A DNA stretch of 64,000 nt from Fertoeibacter niger (GCF_009380135.2 NZ_WHUT02000003.1:124001-188000); one strand, 5' to 3'; counted from the stretch's first letter, positions 1-9,746 are shown. Numbers and translations: made by a program. Notes: generated from the letters alone by a model not told the origin.

Positions 1-331
1 CGGGAAAGGCCGCCTCGGCCCGTTTGCGGTCGATGCGCAGCAGCGCGTCATAGCTTTCGGGGTCAAACGGGTCTTCGGCGGGAACCACTTCACGGCCGAA
101 AAGCCACGAGATCCGCCCCGCATCCAGATTGCCGCGCTCGAACGGTTCCTCACCAAAATGCGCCCAAAGCGCCGCCATGAAGCCTGCGTCGGCCGCACGG
201 TCCATCGCCTTGCGGTCGCGGTAGCGCTCGCGCTTTATGATTTTTGTCGCGCCCTCTTTGCTGGCACGGCGGATGACAAACTGAAAATCGGTGCCGGTCA
301 GGCGGCCTGGGAAGCCGCGGTGCTTGATCAT
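1..331 (-). CDS. Hypothetical protein, 3' end cut by window edge
   Basis: I do not recognise this protein. Reading the minus strand from the ATG at 331 gives an open frame of about 110 codons that runs off the left edge, beginning MIKHRGFPGRLTG and continuing with basic and aromatic residues (KIIKRERYRDRK, then ALWAHFGEEPFERGN). It looks soluble, with no signal peptide or membrane segment in the visible part. It follows pccB and two small genes on the same strand, so it may belong to the propionyl-CoA carboxylase locus; in related genomes pccA often lies further along, but that is outside the window. The frame is open throughout and codon use matches the neighbours. Confidence 0.65.
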   Translation of the reverse strand, partial: MIKHRGFPGRLTGTDFQFVIRRASKEGATKIIKRERYRDRKAMDRAADAGFMAALWAHFGEEPFERGNLDAGRISWLFGREVVPAEDPFDPESYDALLRIDRKRAEAAFP

Positions 332-365
332 CGCGCAGCCTCCCCGGACCGGAGGGCGCGGAACA

Positions 366-399
366 GGGCGGACCGGGGGAAAACCCCGCAGGCCCGCCC
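366..399 (-). terminator. Possible hairpin terminator or attenuator after the small lipoprotein gene
   Basis: GGGCGGACC at 366-374 pairs with GGCCCGCCC at 391-399 with one mismatch, and an inner GGGG/CCCC pair extends the stem. It lies between the lipoprotein stop and the next minus-strand start. There is no clear T-tract, so it may only weaken readthrough. Confidence 0.35.
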
Positions 400-406
400 C
401 GGAACC

Positions 407-544
407 TTACTTGTATTTGCCTGTGTAGACCGGCTCGGTCGAAACCGGGGTGTCCACATAGACAATTTCTTCTTCTTTCGCGGCGCATGCGGCAACAAAA
501 GCCACCATGCACATTGCGAAAACGATACGCGTGCTCTTCGACAT
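407..544 (-). CDS. Small lipoprotein, 45 residues
   Basis: A 45-residue protein starting MSKSTRIVFAMCMVAFVAAC. A basic N-terminus and hydrophobic stretch lead into a lipobox ending VAAC, so Cys20 is the predicted lipidation site. The mature part is only about 26 residues and acidic (AKEEEIVYVDTP) before a basic TGKYK end. The start is supported by an AGGAG/AGAGG stretch immediately upstream on the minus strand. It is too short for most gene finders. Its role is unknown. It lies between the DUF-type gene downstream of pccB and the partial gene at the left edge, all on the minus strand. Confidence 0.7.
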   Translation of the reverse strand: MSKSTRIVFAMCMVAFVAACAAKEEEIVYVDTPVSTEPVYTGKYK

Positions 545-642
545 CCTCTACTCCTGTATTCTTGGGGGGCCGGCGGAAGCGTTGCTACGCCCCTCCGCCC
601 CCAATGCGAGGTATAGACCGCTTGGGTTCGGCCTGCACGAAT

Positions 643-655
643 CGTATCTGATACG
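643..655. promoter_or_regulatory. Perfect 13-bp inverted repeat, possible operator
   Basis: CGTATC-T-GATACG lies in the 214-bp gap between the gene ending at 759 and the lipoprotein start at 544, about 100 bp upstream of the lipoprotein. It is the AT-richest stretch of the gap and may be a regulator site for the lipoprotein promoter. No regulator can be assigned. Confidence 0.3.
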
Positions 656-758
656 GAAACGATTTGACACAGCCTTCTGTCCAAGCCGCCCCCCTGTGAC
701 CGCGCTACATCAGCCACCGGCAAGAAGCCGCCCGCAGCCACAACATTTTGTGTTGGCA

Positions 759-1160
759 TCAGAATGCCTCCCAGATGCAGAGGCCATCCGCGATGCTGAA
801 AGCCTCGAAAAATTGAGTTGCCGCCGGGTCGGATTCGCCAAACGGCACCGGGCGGTCGGCCAGGCTGATCACGACCTGCGCCGGGGCCGGGCCGAAATCG
901 GCAATCCGCGGCAAGGCGTAGCTTTCGCACAGCGCCTGCATGTCGGCGACGGCCGCATCAAAGCCGACGCTGCCGCCCTCGCGCGCGATCTGCGGTGCCA
1001 GAAAGCGAAAGCGCAGCGTCAGCCCTTCGGGACCTGGTGCGTTCCACACCACGTCCAGCAGTTGCACGGGCTGGCCAGAGGGCACGGCAATCGGCCCATC
1101 GGTTGCGGGCAGGTTCACCCCCCCCTCAAGCTGCACCAGCAGCGGGCGACCGCCGGTCAT
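759..1160 (-). CDS. Conserved hypothetical protein next to pccB
   Basis: A 133-residue protein beginning MTGGRPLLVQLEGGVNLP. It has no signal peptide or membrane helix and a predicted beta-rich N-terminal half (TLRFRFLAP), with a conserved-looking core ALCESYALPRI. It resembles a Rhodobacterales-restricted family I recall as DUF6497, often found next to propionyl-CoA carboxylase genes; that assignment is from memory and tentative. It follows pccB by 62 bp on the same strand and is probably co-transcribed. The start codon has only a weak GGTAACGGG ribosome site; an ATG 38 bases further upstream is out of frame. Function unknown. Confidence 0.65.
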   Translation of the reverse strand: MTGGRPLLVQLEGGVNLPATDGPIAVPSGQPVQLLDVVWNAPGPEGLTLRFRFLAPQIAREGGSVGFDAAVADMQALCESYALPRIADFGPAPAQVVISLADRPVPFGESDPAATQFFEAFSIADGLCIWEAF

Positions 1161-1222
1161 CGCCCGTTACCGCAGGCTGAATTCGTGTCAATGTGCATCC
1201 GAGGCGTCCTTTCCGGCTGGGG

Positions 1223-2755
1223 TCACAGCGGAATGTTATCGTGCTTTTTCCAAGGATTGCTGAGTTTCTTGCCGCGCAGCGCCGCAAAAGCGCGTGCCAC
1301 GCGGCGACGCGTTGAATGCGGCAGGATCACCTCGTCGATGAACCCACGTTCGGCGGCCACGAAGGGGTTTGCAAACCGCGCCTCATAGTCCTTTGCACGT
1401 TGTGCGATCTGCGCCGGATCACCCAACTCGCTGCGATACAGGATCTCGCTCGCCCCCTTGGCCCCCATCACCGCAATTTCGGCGGTGGGCCAGGCGTAAT
1501 TCACATCGCCGCGCAGATGTTTTGACGCCATCACGTCATAGGCCCCGCCATAGGCCTTGCGGGTGATTACCGTCACCTTCGGCACCGTCGCCTCGCCATA
1601 GGCGAACAGCAGCTTCGCGCCGTGTTTGATGACACCGCCCAATTCCTGCGCTACACCGGGCAAAAAGCCGGGCACATCCACCAGCGTCAGGATCGGGATC
1701 TCGAAGGCGTCGCAGAACCGCACGAAACGCGCGGCCTTGCGGCTGCTGTCAATGTCAAGACAACCCGCCAGCACCATGGGCTGATTGGCCACCACGCCCA
1801 CGCTGCGGCCTTCGAGACGCAAGAAACCTATGATGATGTTCGCCGCGTAATCCTTTTGAATCTCGAAGAAATCGCCCTCATCGGCCAGTTTGAGGATCAG
1901 CTCTTTCATGTCATAGGGCTGGTTGGGGTTGTCGGGGATCAGCGTATCCAGGCTGTTCTCGACCCGCGCCACGTCATCAAAGAACGGCCGCACCGGCCCT
2001 GCCGTCCGGTTCGACAACGGCAGGAAATCAATCAGCCGCCGCGCCTCGGCCAATGCCTCCACATCGTTTTCAAACGCCCCGTCCGCGACCGAGGATTTCT
2101 TGGTATGGGTGGACGCCCCGCCCAGATCCTCTGCCGTAACCACCTCATTCGTCACGGTTTTCACCACATCCGGGCCGGTCACGAACATATAGGACGTGTC
2201 TTTCACCATGAATATGAAATCGGTCATGGCGGGAGAGTAGACCGCGCCGCCTGCACAGGGGCCCATGATCAGGCTGATCTGCGGCACCACGCCCGAGGCC
2301 AGCACATTGCGCTGGAACACTTCGGCATAGCCCGCAAGGCTGGCCACGCCTTCCTGGATGCGCGCACCGCCGGAATCATTGATGCCGATCACCGGCGCAC
2401 CGTTTTGCAAAGCCATGTCCATGATCTTGCAAATCTTCTGCGCATGGGTTTCCGACAAGGAGCCGCCGAACACTGTAAAGTCCTGGCTGAAGACATATAC
2501 CATGCGACCGTTGACAGTGCCCCAGCCCGTCACGACGCCGTCACCCGCCGGCCGGTCGGCCTCCATCCCGAAATCGGTGCAACGATGGCGCACGAACATG
2601 TCGTATTCCTCGAACGAGCCGTCATCCAGCAGCAGTTCGATGCGTTCGCGTGCGGTCAGCTTGCCCTTGGCATGCTGTGCCGCCACACGGTGCGCGCCAC
2701 CGCCGCTGCGGGCCACAGCACGGCGCTGTTCCAACTGCGCGAGAATGTCATTCAT
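1223..2755 (-). CDS. pccB: Propionyl-CoA carboxylase beta subunit (carboxyltransferase)
   Basis: Transfers the carboxyl group from carboxybiotin on PccA to propionyl-CoA, giving methylmalonyl-CoA in propionate and odd-chain fatty acid assimilation; cytoplasmic, part of an alpha6beta6 complex. The 510-residue length is normal. It has both acyl-CoA carboxyltransferase halves: N-terminal [32 protein letters not shown] and the acyl-binding [27 protein letters not shown]-terminal [27 protein letters not shown] and the final [16 protein letters not shown] typical of PccB. The promoter region carries TTTGCAAA-type sites of the PccR family, and a further TTTGCAAA lies inside the gene at 1368. The biotinylated partner PccA is not in the window. 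Identification is secure. Confidence 0.96.
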   Translation of the reverse strand: MNDILAQLEQRRAVARSGGGAHRVAAQHAKGKLTARERIELLLDDGSFEEYDMFVRHRCTDFGMEADRPAGDGVVTGWGTVNGRMVYVFSQDFTVFGGSLSETHAQKICKIMDMALQNGAPVIGINDSGGARIQEGVASLAGYAEVFQRNVLASGVVPQISLIMGPCAGGAVYSPAMTDFIFMVKDTSYMFVTGPDVVKTVTNEVVTAEDLGGASTHTKKSSVADGAFENDVEALAEARRLIDFLPLSNRTAGPVRPFFDDVARVENSLDTLIPDNPNQPYDMKELILKLADEGDFFEIQKDYAANIIIGFLRLEGRSVGVVANQPMVLAGCLDIDSSRKAARFVRFCDAFEIPILTLVDVPGFLPGVAQELGGVIKHGAKLLFAYGEATVPKVTVITRKAYGGAYDVMASKHLRGDVNYAWPTAEIAVMGAKGASEILYRSELGDPAQIAQRAKDYEARFANPFVAAERGFIDEVILPHSTRRRVARAFAALRGKKLSNPWKKHDNIPL

Positions 2756-2824
2756 GGCCTTGCCCCCTCAATGCAGCCGCAGCATAGTGCGGCCATCCCG
2801 GCTCTGAAAGTGGATTTCAGAAAA

Positions 2825-2862
2825 TTTGCAAACTATTGGCAATGCCATGGCAGCAAATTGCA
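2825..2862. promoter_or_regulatory. PccR-type operator region upstream of pccB
   Basis: In the 127-bp divergent promoter region, a perfect TTTGCAAA lies at 2825-2832, with weaker half-sites GCAAATTGCA at 2853-2862 and GCAAA near 2868. The family regulator PccR (encoded at 4558) is known in Rhodobacter sphaeroides to recognise words of this type; its role here is inferred from the motif and gene proximity. Confidence 0.65.
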
Positions 2863-2882
2863 TATCAGCAAACTGAGGTATC

Positions 2883-3236
2883 ATGCCATCCATCCCCGTC
2901 CCCGTGTTGACCATCGGTCTGCTGCTGGCGTCGAACATCTTCATGACCTTCGCCTGGTATGGCCATCTGAAATACAAGGCCACCCCACTGCTGACGGTGA
3001 TCCTGATCAGCTGGGGCATCGCATTTTTCGAGTATCTGCTGCAGGTTCCCGCAAACCGGATCGGACACGGGCATTTTTCAGCCGCAGAATTGAAGACGAT
3101 TCAAGAGGTTATCACCCTTTTGGTCTTTGCCGCCTTTTCGGTATTCTTCCTGAAAGAGCCTTTGACATGGAATCATCTGGTCGGCTTTGCCTTCATCGCC
3201 TGCGGTGCGTTCTTCATCTTTCACAAATGGGCCTGA
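2883..3236 (+). CDS. Small DMT-superfamily membrane protein (DUF486 type)
   Basis: A 117-residue inner-membrane protein with four hydrophobic helices, starting MPSIPVPVLTIGLLLASN. Characteristic segments are FMTFAWYGHLKYK, ILISWGIAFFEYLLQVPANRIGH, and a final AFIACGAFFIFHKWA. This pattern is the DUF486 branch of the drug/metabolite transporter superfamily; substrate unknown. It is divergent from pccB and shares the TTTGCAAA-bearing intergenic region, so it could be co-regulated by PccR. It is followed after 56 bp by an exporter gene on the same strand. Confidence 0.85.
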   Translation: MPSIPVPVLTIGLLLASNIFMTFAWYGHLKYKATPLLTVILISWGIAFFEYLLQVPANRIGHGHFSAAELKTIQEVITLLVFAAFSVFFLKEPLTWNHLVGFAFIACGAFFIFHKWA

Positions 3237-3292
3237 CCTGCGCGCGCCCGTCCGCTGTGGACAATCCCGGCCGGGCGTCCTAGCTCTTCGCC

Positions 3293-4513
3293 ATGAGCAC
3301 ACATGCCCCCGTCCGGTTTCTAGACCGCACCACCCCGCCGCATATCGTCACCCTTGTGCTGTTGGCGGGCCTGTCAGCGCTGACCATGAACATCTTCCTT
3401 CCATCGTTGCCCGGCATGGCGGCGTGGTTTGAGGTGCCCTATCCGCTGATGCAGCTGTCTGTTGCACTTTACCTGGGGCTCAGCGCGGTTTTGCAAATTC
3501 TGGTGGGACCAATTTCCGACCGTTATGGCCGCCGCAGTGTCATCCTGTGGGCCATGGGGCTGTTTTTGCTGGCGACGATCGGCACGTTGCTGGCTCCGAA
3601 TGCCACGGTCTTTCTGGCCTTCCGCATGGCACAGGCGGTTATCGCCGCCGGCATGGTCCTGAGTCGGGCCGTGGTCCGCGACATGGTGCCCGATGAACAG
3701 GCCGCCTCGATGATCGGCTATGTGACGATGGGCATGTCGCTGGTGCCGATGATCGGGCCGGTGATCGGCGGCGTGCTGGATGATTTTTTCGGCTGGCAGG
3801 CGAATTTTGCGCTGCTTCTGGTGCTTGGGCTGCTGGTTTTCGCGCTGGTCTGGGCCGATCTGGGTGAAACGGCGGCCCTCAACCGGCTGGGATTTGCAGC
3901 GCAATTGCGGCAGTATCCCGAGCTTCTGACGTCGCGGCGCTTCTGGGGCTATGCTTTGTGCGCGGCATTCACATCGGGTTGCTTCTTTGCCTATCTGGGC
4001 GGGGCGCCGTTTGTCGGAACCGAGGTATTCGGCCTATCCTCATCGCAGGTCGGCGTATATTTTGCTGCACCTGCAGTAGGTTACGCTATCGGCAACTATC
4101 TGTCGGGCCGGTTTTCGGTGCGCTTCGGCATCAACCGGATGGTGCTGTGGGGTGTGCTTGTCACGACGGTCGGCATGGCGCTGCTGCTGGGCCTGACGCT
4201 GCTGGGCCTGCATGACCCGAATGTGTTTTTCGGCATGATCACGACGGTCGGCCTCGGCAACGGCCTGACATTGCCGAACGCCAATGCGGGCATGCTGTCG
4301 GTGCGCCCGCATCTGGCCGGCACGGCCTCTGGCCTTGGCGGGGCGATCATGATCGGCGGGGGTGCCGCACTGGCGGCGCTGGCCGGGGCCGTGTTGCAGC
4401 CCGGGGCCAGCGAGATGCCGCTGATCGTCATCATGCTGGTCTCGGCACTGGCGGCCGTGCTGGCCATCATGGCGGTGATGCGGCGCGCGCGCGATCTGGG
4501 CCTTCCCGGTTGA
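3293..4513 (+). CDS. MFS multidrug exporter, Bcr/CflA family
   Basis: A 406-residue major facilitator with twelve predicted helices. The N-terminal half shows DHA1 12-TMS motifs: MNIFLPSLPGMA in helix 1, GPISDRYGRRSVIL (motif A loop) after helix 2, and RMAQAVIAAGMVLSRAVVRDM in helix 4, with the antiporter-type IGPVIGGVLDDFFGWQANF around helix 5. These features place it with Bcr/CflA drug-proton antiporters. It lies between a DUF486 gene and pccR, stopping 44 bp before the pccR start and inside the approach to the pccR operator. Substrate cannot be told from sequence; acid or drug efflux is possible. Confidence 0.9.
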   Translation: MSTHAPVRFLDRTTPPHIVTLVLLAGLSALTMNIFLPSLPGMAAWFEVPYPLMQLSVALYLGLSAVLQILVGPISDRYGRRSVILWAMGLFLLATIGTLLAPNATVFLAFRMAQAVIAAGMVLSRAVVRDMVPDEQAASMIGYVTMGMSLVPMIGPVIGGVLDDFFGWQANFALLLVLGLLVFALVWADLGETAALNRLGFAAQLRQYPELLTSRRFWGYALCAAFTSGCFFAYLGGAPFVGTEVFGLSSSQVGVYFAAPAVGYAIGNYLSGRFSVRFGINRMVLWGVLVTTVGMALLLGLTLLGLHDPNVFFGMITTVGLGNGLTLPNANAGMLSVRPHLAGTASGLGGAIMIGGGAALAALAGAVLQPGASEMPLIVIMLVSALAAVLAIMAVMRRARDLGLPG

Positions 4514-4520
4514 CGCAACA

Positions 4521-4548
4521 CCTTTGCAAATGCGATGGTTTGCAAAGG
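4521..4548 (+). promoter_or_regulatory. PccR autoregulatory operator overlapping the pccR ribosome site
   Basis: Two perfect TTTGCAAA words (4523-4530 and 4539-4546) are separated by 8 bp and extend to a perfect 10-bp inverted repeat (CCTTTGCAAA ... TTTGCAAAGG). The right arm runs into the GGGAG ribosome site of pccR (start 4558). A bound regulator would sit at or just downstream of the transcription start, which suggests negative autoregulation or a very short leader. Confidence 0.8.
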
Positions 4549-4557
4549 GAGCATGGA

Positions 4558-5955
4558 ATGGCCAGCCAGAAACTCTATGCCGGGGCAAAACTGCGGGAAT
4601 TGCGCGCGACGCTGGGCGCGACGCAAAAGGCCTTTGCATCAAAGCTGGGTATCTCCCTGCCCTATCTCAACCAGATGGAGAACAACCACCGCCCGATCTC
4701 GGCCGGGGTCGTTTTGGCGCTGGCGCAGGAATTCGGGCTGGACGTGACCGTGCTGACCACAGGCGATGCGGAACGCATGGTCGCCGACATGCGCGAGGCG
4801 CTGGCTGACCCGGTGTTCGGTGCAGCAAACCCGCCGGTGGCCGATCTTCGGCTGGCCGCATCAAACGCCCCGGCCCTGGCGCGCGCCTTTCTTGACCTGC
4901 ACCGCGCCTACCGCCAGACGCATGAGCAACTGGCCTCGCTGGACGAGGCGCTGGGCCGCAGCGAGGCTGCCCTGCGCCCGTCACCTTGGGAGGAAGTGCG
5001 TGATTTCTTTCACTATTGTGACAACTATCTGGACGCCATCGACCGGGCTGCCGAGCATTACTCCGCGCCGTCGGGTTTGCGCAAAGACCCGCTGTTCATC
5101 GCCAGTGACACACTGACGCGCGCGGGCGTCGATGTGCAGTTTTCCGACGAGCCGCTGATCCGCCGTTTTGACCGGCAGACCGCGGTGCTCGAGATTTCGA
5201 CACGCGCCTCCGGCCCCACGCAGCGCTTCCAGATGCTGCATCAGGTGGCGTTGCTGACACAGAATGACCTTCTGGAGGCCACGCTGGATCTCGCGCGGTT
5301 CCACACGTCCGAGGCGCGCGACATTGCCAAGATCGGCCTTGCGAATTATTTCGCCGGGGCCGCGCTGCTGCCCTACCGCGCCTTTCAGCAGGCGGCGCTG
5401 GAAACCCGGCATGATCTGGAGCGTCTGGCCGACCTGTTCGGCGCCTCGATTGAACAGGTGGCGCACCGGCTGTCAACTTTGCAAAGACCGGGTGCAAAGG
5501 GTATTCCGTTTTTCTTCGTGCGTGTCGATCAGGCGGGCACCGTGACGAAACGCCACTCTGCCACCCGTTTCCAGTTCGCGCGCTATGGCGGGGCCTGCCC
5601 GTTGTGGAATGTGCACCGCGCCTTTGAGACGCCGGGCCGTTTTCTGCGGCAACTGGCCGAGACGCCGGACGGCGTGCGCTACCTGTGCCTTGCGCGTGAC
5701 GTCTCGAAACCGGGCGGCTCGTTTCAGGCGCCTGTGCGGCGTTTTGCGATCGCGCTTGGCTGCGAGGTGCAGCATGCGGCTGCCTTGGTCTATGCCGATG
5801 GCCTTGATCTCAAAGGTAAATTTGAACCAATTGGCATTTCTTGCCGCATATGTGAGCGTCAGGGCTGCCACCAGCGGTCGGTGCCGCCGCTGGAGCGCCG
5901 ACTGAAGGTTGACGCCGACCGGCGAGGCCTGCTGCCCTATGAGATCATCGACTGA
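4558..5955 (+). CDS. pccR: Short-chain fatty acyl-CoA-responsive XRE-family regulator PccR/ScfR
   Basis: A 465-residue regulator that in Rhodobacter sphaeroides controls propionyl-CoA carboxylase genes in response to short-chain acyl-CoA. The N-terminus is a HTH_3/XRE domain (LRATLGATQKAFASKLGIS ... YLNQMENNHRPIS). The middle has the ImmA/IrrE-like region typical of the family (RFQMLHQVALL, EARDIAKIGLANYFAGAALLPY). The C-terminal DUF2083-type part includes FQFARYGGACPLWNVHRAF and a cysteine-rich PIGISCRICERQGCHQRSVPP. The ATG at 4558 is chosen because GGGAG precedes it by 6 bases and it gives the usual MASQKLYAGAKLRELR start; an upstream in-frame TTG at 4510 lies before the operator. Overlapping operator at 4521-4548; a further TTTGCAAA lies within the gene at 5478. 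Confidence 0.92.
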   Translation: MASQKLYAGAKLRELRATLGATQKAFASKLGISLPYLNQMENNHRPISAGVVLALAQEFGLDVTVLTTGDAERMVADMREALADPVFGAANPPVADLRLAASNAPALARAFLDLHRAYRQTHEQLASLDEALGRSEAALRPSPWEEVRDFFHYCDNYLDAIDRAAEHYSAPSGLRKDPLFIASDTLTRAGVDVQFSDEPLIRRFDRQTAVLEISTRASGPTQRFQMLHQVALLTQNDLLEATLDLARFHTSEARDIAKIGLANYFAGAALLPYRAFQQAALETRHDLERLADLFGASIEQVAHRLSTLQRPGAKGIPFFFVRVDQAGTVTKRHSATRFQFARYGGACPLWNVHRAFETPGRFLRQLAETPDGVRYLCLARDVSKPGGSFQAPVRRFAIALGCEVQHAAALVYADGLDLKGKFEPIGISCRICERQGCHQRSVPPLERRLKVDADRRGLLPYEIID

Positions 5956-5961
5956 CGCGCC

Positions 5962-7611
5962 TCAGCGCTGGCTCTCACGCCAGCGCGGGTTGAGCTTCGG
6001 CTCCTGATTCGCGGGTGGCAGCGGCGCGCGGCCCAGCAGGTGATCGGCTGCCTTTTCGCCCACCATGATCGATGGCGCGTTGAGATTGCCATTGGTCACG
6101 CGCGGAAAGATCGAACTGTCGGCCACCCGCAGCCCGTCCACCCCGATCACCCGGCATTCCGGATCGACCACCGCCAGCGGGTCATCGCGCCGGCCGATCC
6201 GCGCGGTGCCACAGGGATGATAGGCGCTTTCGGCGTGATCCCGGATGAAGGCATCCAGTTCGGCATCGCTCTGCAGGGATGAGCCCGGCTGAATTTCGTG
6301 TTTCACGAAGGGCTTGAAGGATTCTTGCGCGAAAATTTCGCGCGTCAGGCGGATGCAGCGGCGGAAGTCGTCCCAATCCTCGGGCTGCGACATGTAGTTG
6401 AAGCGAATCACGGGGGGCGCTGCGGGGTCGGCCGAGCGCAGCGTGACAGACCCGCGCGAGGTTGAACGCATCGGACCGACATGCGCCTGAAAGCCATGGC
6501 CTTCGGCAGCCGCGCGTCCGTCATAACGCACCGCGATAGGCAGGAAATGATACTGGATATCGGGATAGTCCACCCCCGCCTTTGACCGGATGAAGGCGCA
6601 GGCCTCGAACTGATTGGAGGCCCCGAGGCCCGTCTTGGTAAACAGCCACTGTGCCCCGATCAGCGCCTTGCCCCAGAGATTCCAGTATTTATACAAAGTG
6701 ATCGGCTGCAAACTTGCAAATTGCAGATACAACTCAAGATGATCCTGCAAATTCGCGCCAACGCCGGGCCGGTCGGCGATGACCGGAATGCCATGGCCTG
6801 CCAGATGCCCCGCCGGGCCAATACCGGAAAGCATCAGCAATTTCGGGGTGTTGAGCGACGATGCTGCCAAAACAACTTCGCGGTTCGCCCGCAAGACCTC
6901 AATCGTTCCACGCCGGTCGATTTCCACACCCATGGCCCGGCCGTCTTCGATCACGACACGCCGCGCCAGCCCCCGCACCAGCCGCAGCCTGCCGGATTTA
7001 TGCGCGGGTTTCAGATAGGCATTGGCCGCTGACCAGCGCCGCCCGCGCCAGATGGTCGCCTCCATCGGGCCAAAACCCTCTTGCGCCTCGCCGTTGTAGT
7101 CGGGCGTCACCGGATAGCCGGCCTGTGCGCCTGCAGTGATGAAGGCGTTGAACAGCGGGTTCGCACGCGGGCCACGGGTGATGTGCAACGGCCCGTCATG
7201 GCCGCGCCAATCGGCGTCACCCTCGCCGTGCCAATGCTCCATCCGCTTGAAATAGGGCAGCACATCGGCATAGGCCCAGCCCTGCGCACCACTGTCGGAC
7301 CAGTGGTCAAAGTCGCGCGCATGGCCGCGAACATAGACCATGCCGTTGATCGAGGATGATCCGCCGATCACCTTGCCGCGCGGCGTGGCCAGCACACGAC
7401 CACCCAGATGTGGTTCCGGTTCAGACTTCAGCCCCCAGTCGTAGAGGCTCATGTTCATCGGATAGGACAGCGCCCCAGGCATCTGGATGAATGGCCCGGC
7501 ATCGGACCCGCCGTGTTCCACCACCGTCACCGTCGCCCCGGCCTCGGTCAGCCGGTAGGCCATGGCGCAACCGGCCGAACCGGCGCCCACAATCACGAAA
7601 TCGCTGCTCAT
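5962..7611 (-). CDS. betA: Choline dehydrogenase
   Basis: Oxidises choline to betaine aldehyde, the first step of glycine betaine synthesis; FAD-dependent GMC oxidoreductase, membrane-associated in the cytoplasm. The 549-residue length is normal. N-terminal dinucleotide fold [20 protein letters not shown] signature 1 around [18 protein letters not shown], signature 2 [18 protein letters not shown], and the C-terminal active-site block [10 protein letters not shown] ... [23 protein letters not shown]. The ATG at 7611 gives the usual MSSDFVIVG start; a GTG at 7635 abutting the betB stop is possible. Last gene of a betI-betB-betA operon. Its 3' end holds a perfect 8-bp hairpin (5965-5986), six bases from the convergent pccR stop. 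Confidence 0.96.
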   Translation of the reverse strand: MSSDFVIVGAGSAGCAMAYRLTEAGATVTVVEHGGSDAGPFIQMPGALSYPMNMSLYDWGLKSEPEPHLGGRVLATPRGKVIGGSSSINGMVYVRGHARDFDHWSDSGAQGWAYADVLPYFKRMEHWHGEGDADWRGHDGPLHITRGPRANPLFNAFITAGAQAGYPVTPDYNGEAQEGFGPMEATIWRGRRWSAANAYLKPAHKSGRLRLVRGLARRVVIEDGRAMGVEIDRRGTIEVLRANREVVLAASSLNTPKLLMLSGIGPAGHLAGHGIPVIADRPGVGANLQDHLELYLQFASLQPITLYKYWNLWGKALIGAQWLFTKTGLGASNQFEACAFIRSKAGVDYPDIQYHFLPIAVRYDGRAAAEGHGFQAHVGPMRSTSRGSVTLRSADPAAPPVIRFNYMSQPEDWDDFRRCIRLTREIFAQESFKPFVKHEIQPGSSLQSDAELDAFIRDHAESAYHPCGTARIGRRDDPLAVVDPECRVIGVDGLRVADSSIFPRVTNGNLNAPSIMVGEKAADHLLGRAPLPPANQEPKLNPRWRESQR

Positions 7612-7635
7612 CCGGCCATCCCCGCGCTGTGGCAC

Positions 7636-9081
7636 TCAATACGGCGCATCGACCGGACCCATACCGACATAGACAGATTTCACCTGTGTGTAATGTTCCA
7701 CCGCCGCACGCCCGTTTTCGCGCCCCACACCTGACAGCTTCACCCCGCCAAAGGGGGCCTCAACCGGGGTCAGGTTATAGGCGTTGATCCAGCAGGTGCC
7801 CGCCTGCAAGGCCGCCACAACCCGGTGCGCCCGCGTCAGATCGGCGGTGAACACACCGGCGGCCAGGCCAAAGGCCGTGGCATTGGCGCGGCTGACAACC
7901 TCGGCCTCATCATCGAAATCCAGCACGGCCATGACGGGGCCGAACACCTCGTCCTGTGCCAGCTGCATGTCGTCGGTCACATTTGCAAACACTGTGGGTT
8001 GCAAATAGCACTCACCCACCGCAGCACCGCCGCAAACAAGCACTGCGCCTTGCCTTTGGGCGGTGTCCACATGCGCCATCACCCGATCACGCTGCGCGAC
8101 AGAGACCAGCGGCCCCATCTGTGTCGCCGGATCCAGCGGATCGCCCAGCTTGATCGTCGCCGTGCGCTCCGCCAGCCGTGCCAGAAACCGCGCCTTGATG
8201 CCACGCTGCACGAACACCCGCGTCCCGTTGGAGCATACCTGCCCCGCGGAATAGAAATTCCCCAGCATCGCTGCGCCAACGGCGCTTTCCAGATCGGCAT
8301 CGTCAAAGATGATCAGCGGCGATTTGCCGCCCAGTTCCATCGTCACATGGCGCAGACCCTCGGCCGCCGCCGCGTAAACCCGCCGGCCCGTGGGCACCGA
8401 GCCGGTCAGCGACACTTTCGCCACCCGCGCATCTGTCACCAACGCCGCACCCACGGCACCGCGCCCCTGCACCACATTGAACAGCCCGGGCGGCAGACCG
8501 GCCTCCACCAGAATTTCGGCCAGTTTCAAGGCGCCCAGCGGTGTGACCTCTGACGGTTTGAACACCATGGCATTGCCCAGTGCCAGCGCGGGCGCAGCCT
8601 TCCAGCAGGCGATCTGGCTGGGGTAGTTCCAGGCCCCGATACCGACGCAAACCCCCAGCGGTTCGCGCAGCGTATAGACGAAATCAGCCCCCAGCGGAAT
8701 GGTTTCCCCCGTGACCGAAGGCGCCAATCCGGCAAAGAATTCAAGGGCATCCGCCCCCGATGGCCAGTCGGCCACCAGGGTTTCCTGAATGGGTTTTCCG
8801 GTGTCCAGCGTTTCCAGCCGGGCAAGATCATCATTGCGCGCGCGGATAAGATCGGCGGCACGGCGCAGGATGCGCGCGCGTTCCACCGGCCGCGTGGCCG
8901 CCCAGGCCCGTTGCGCCTGTTCGGCGGCTGCAAGGGCGCGGTCGATGATGGCGGGTGTCGCCTCATGCAGCTGCGCGATCACCTCGCCGGTCGCGGGATA
9001 TATCACCTCGATCACGGCCCCCGCCGGATCGTCGGCATAGGCACCCGCAATGAAATGGCTGGCCGTAGGTTGCGCCCTCAT
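7636..9081 (-). CDS. betB: Betaine aldehyde dehydrogenase
   Basis: Oxidises betaine aldehyde to glycine betaine with NAD(P). A 481-residue aldehyde dehydrogenase with PWNYP-type block [15 protein letters not shown], the Glu motif [12 protein letters not shown], the catalytic cysteine in [15 protein letters not shown] and the C-terminal [25 protein letters not shown], characteristic of BetB. It overlaps the end of betI by 4 bp (ATGA) and precedes betA, so the three are translationally linked. A perfect TTTGCAAA with a second TTGCAAA 16 bp away (7982-8005) lies within the coding sequence. Confidence 0.96.
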   Translation of the reverse strand: MRAQPTASHFIAGAYADDPAGAVIEVIYPATGEVIAQLHEATPAIIDRALAAAEQAQRAWAATRPVERARILRRAADLIRARNDDLARLETLDTGKPIQETLVADWPSGADALEFFAGLAPSVTGETIPLGADFVYTLREPLGVCVGIGAWNYPSQIACWKAAPALALGNAMVFKPSEVTPLGALKLAEILVEAGLPPGLFNVVQGRGAVGAALVTDARVAKVSLTGSVPTGRRVYAAAAEGLRHVTMELGGKSPLIIFDDADLESAVGAAMLGNFYSAGQVCSNGTRVFVQRGIKARFLARLAERTATIKLGDPLDPATQMGPLVSVAQRDRVMAHVDTAQRQGAVLVCGGAAVGECYLQPTVFANVTDDMQLAQDEVFGPVMAVLDFDDEAEVVSRANATAFGLAAGVFTADLTRAHRVVAALQAGTCWINAYNLTPVEAPFGGVKLSGVGRENGRAAVEHYTQVKSVYVGMGPVDAPY

Positions 9082-9662
9082 GCGCCTGCCCCCTTCATCT
9101 GCCGGTCAAGATAGGTCAGCACAGTTGCCACAGCGGCGCCCCCATCGGGTGTGCCGCCTTTCAGCGCCTCGCGCAGATACACGCCGTCAATCAGCGCGCC
9201 CAGGCCATCGGCCACGGCCCCAGCCCTGTCATCCACCAAAGGCCGCAAACAAAACAACAGGTTAGACCGCAACCGCCGCTGATAAACCGCCAGCAACCGA
9301 CGCGCCTCTGGCACGGTCTGCGCCAGAACGTAAAAGTTCAGCCAGGCCCCAACCACCTCACGCCGGAAATTCGCCGGGCTGAACGAGGCGCGCAGAATGG
9401 CCATCAGCCGCTGTTCCGGCCCGTCGACTGCCAACAACGCGCCGCGCACCTCGGCGCCATACAGCGACAGCACATGCCGCATCGCGGCCAGAAACATCGC
9501 CTCCTTGCCGCCGAAATAGTGATGCGCCAGCGCCGAGGACATGCCCGCACGCTTGGCAATCTGGCTGACCGTCACGTCCAGACTGCCGCTGCGCCCGATC
9601 TCGACAATCGTGGCTTTGACCAGCGCGGCCTTTCGGATAGGCTCCATTCCAAGTTTCGGCAT
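9078..9662 (-). CDS. betI: Transcriptional repressor BetI
   Basis: A TetR-family repressor of 194 residues that represses choline uptake and betaine synthesis genes until choline is present. The N-terminal helix-turn-helix reads [25 protein letters not shown], with the BetI-type start [19 protein letters not shown]. The ligand domain includes [30 protein letters not shown], matching BetI. It begins the betIBA operon and is divergent from choX; a BetI-type operator lies in the 84-bp gap between them. Confidence 0.95.
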   Translation of the reverse strand: MPKLGMEPIRKAALVKATIVEIGRSGSLDVTVSQIAKRAGMSSALAHHYFGGKEAMFLAAMRHVLSLYGAEVRGALLAVDGPEQRLMAILRASFSPANFRREVVGAWLNFYVLAQTVPEARRLLAVYQRRLRSNLLFCLRPLVDDRAGAVADGLGALIDGVYLREALKGGTPDGGAAVATVLTYLDRQMKGAGA

Positions 9663-9706
9663 TGGCAGACCTCAACAAAACCCTTGCCAAACCGAGATAA
9701 GGTGAA

Positions 9707-9728
9707 GTTTATTGACTCGTCAATCAAC
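9707..9728. promoter_or_regulatory. BetI-type operator between betI and choX
   Basis: A 22-bp imperfect palindrome with the perfect core ATTGACTCGTCAAT at 9711-9724 and outer GTT/AAC arms. It resembles the Escherichia coli BetI site (ATTGAnCGnnCAAT-like, from memory) and sits where it can control both betIBA and choXWV. Confidence 0.8.
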
Positions 9729-9746
9729 AAAAAACAGGGAGCCATC

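Noticed and set aside
4510-4557. TTG start giving pccR 16 extra residues
   Set aside because: It would translate through the operator; the ATG at 4558 has a good ribosome site and matches the family start.
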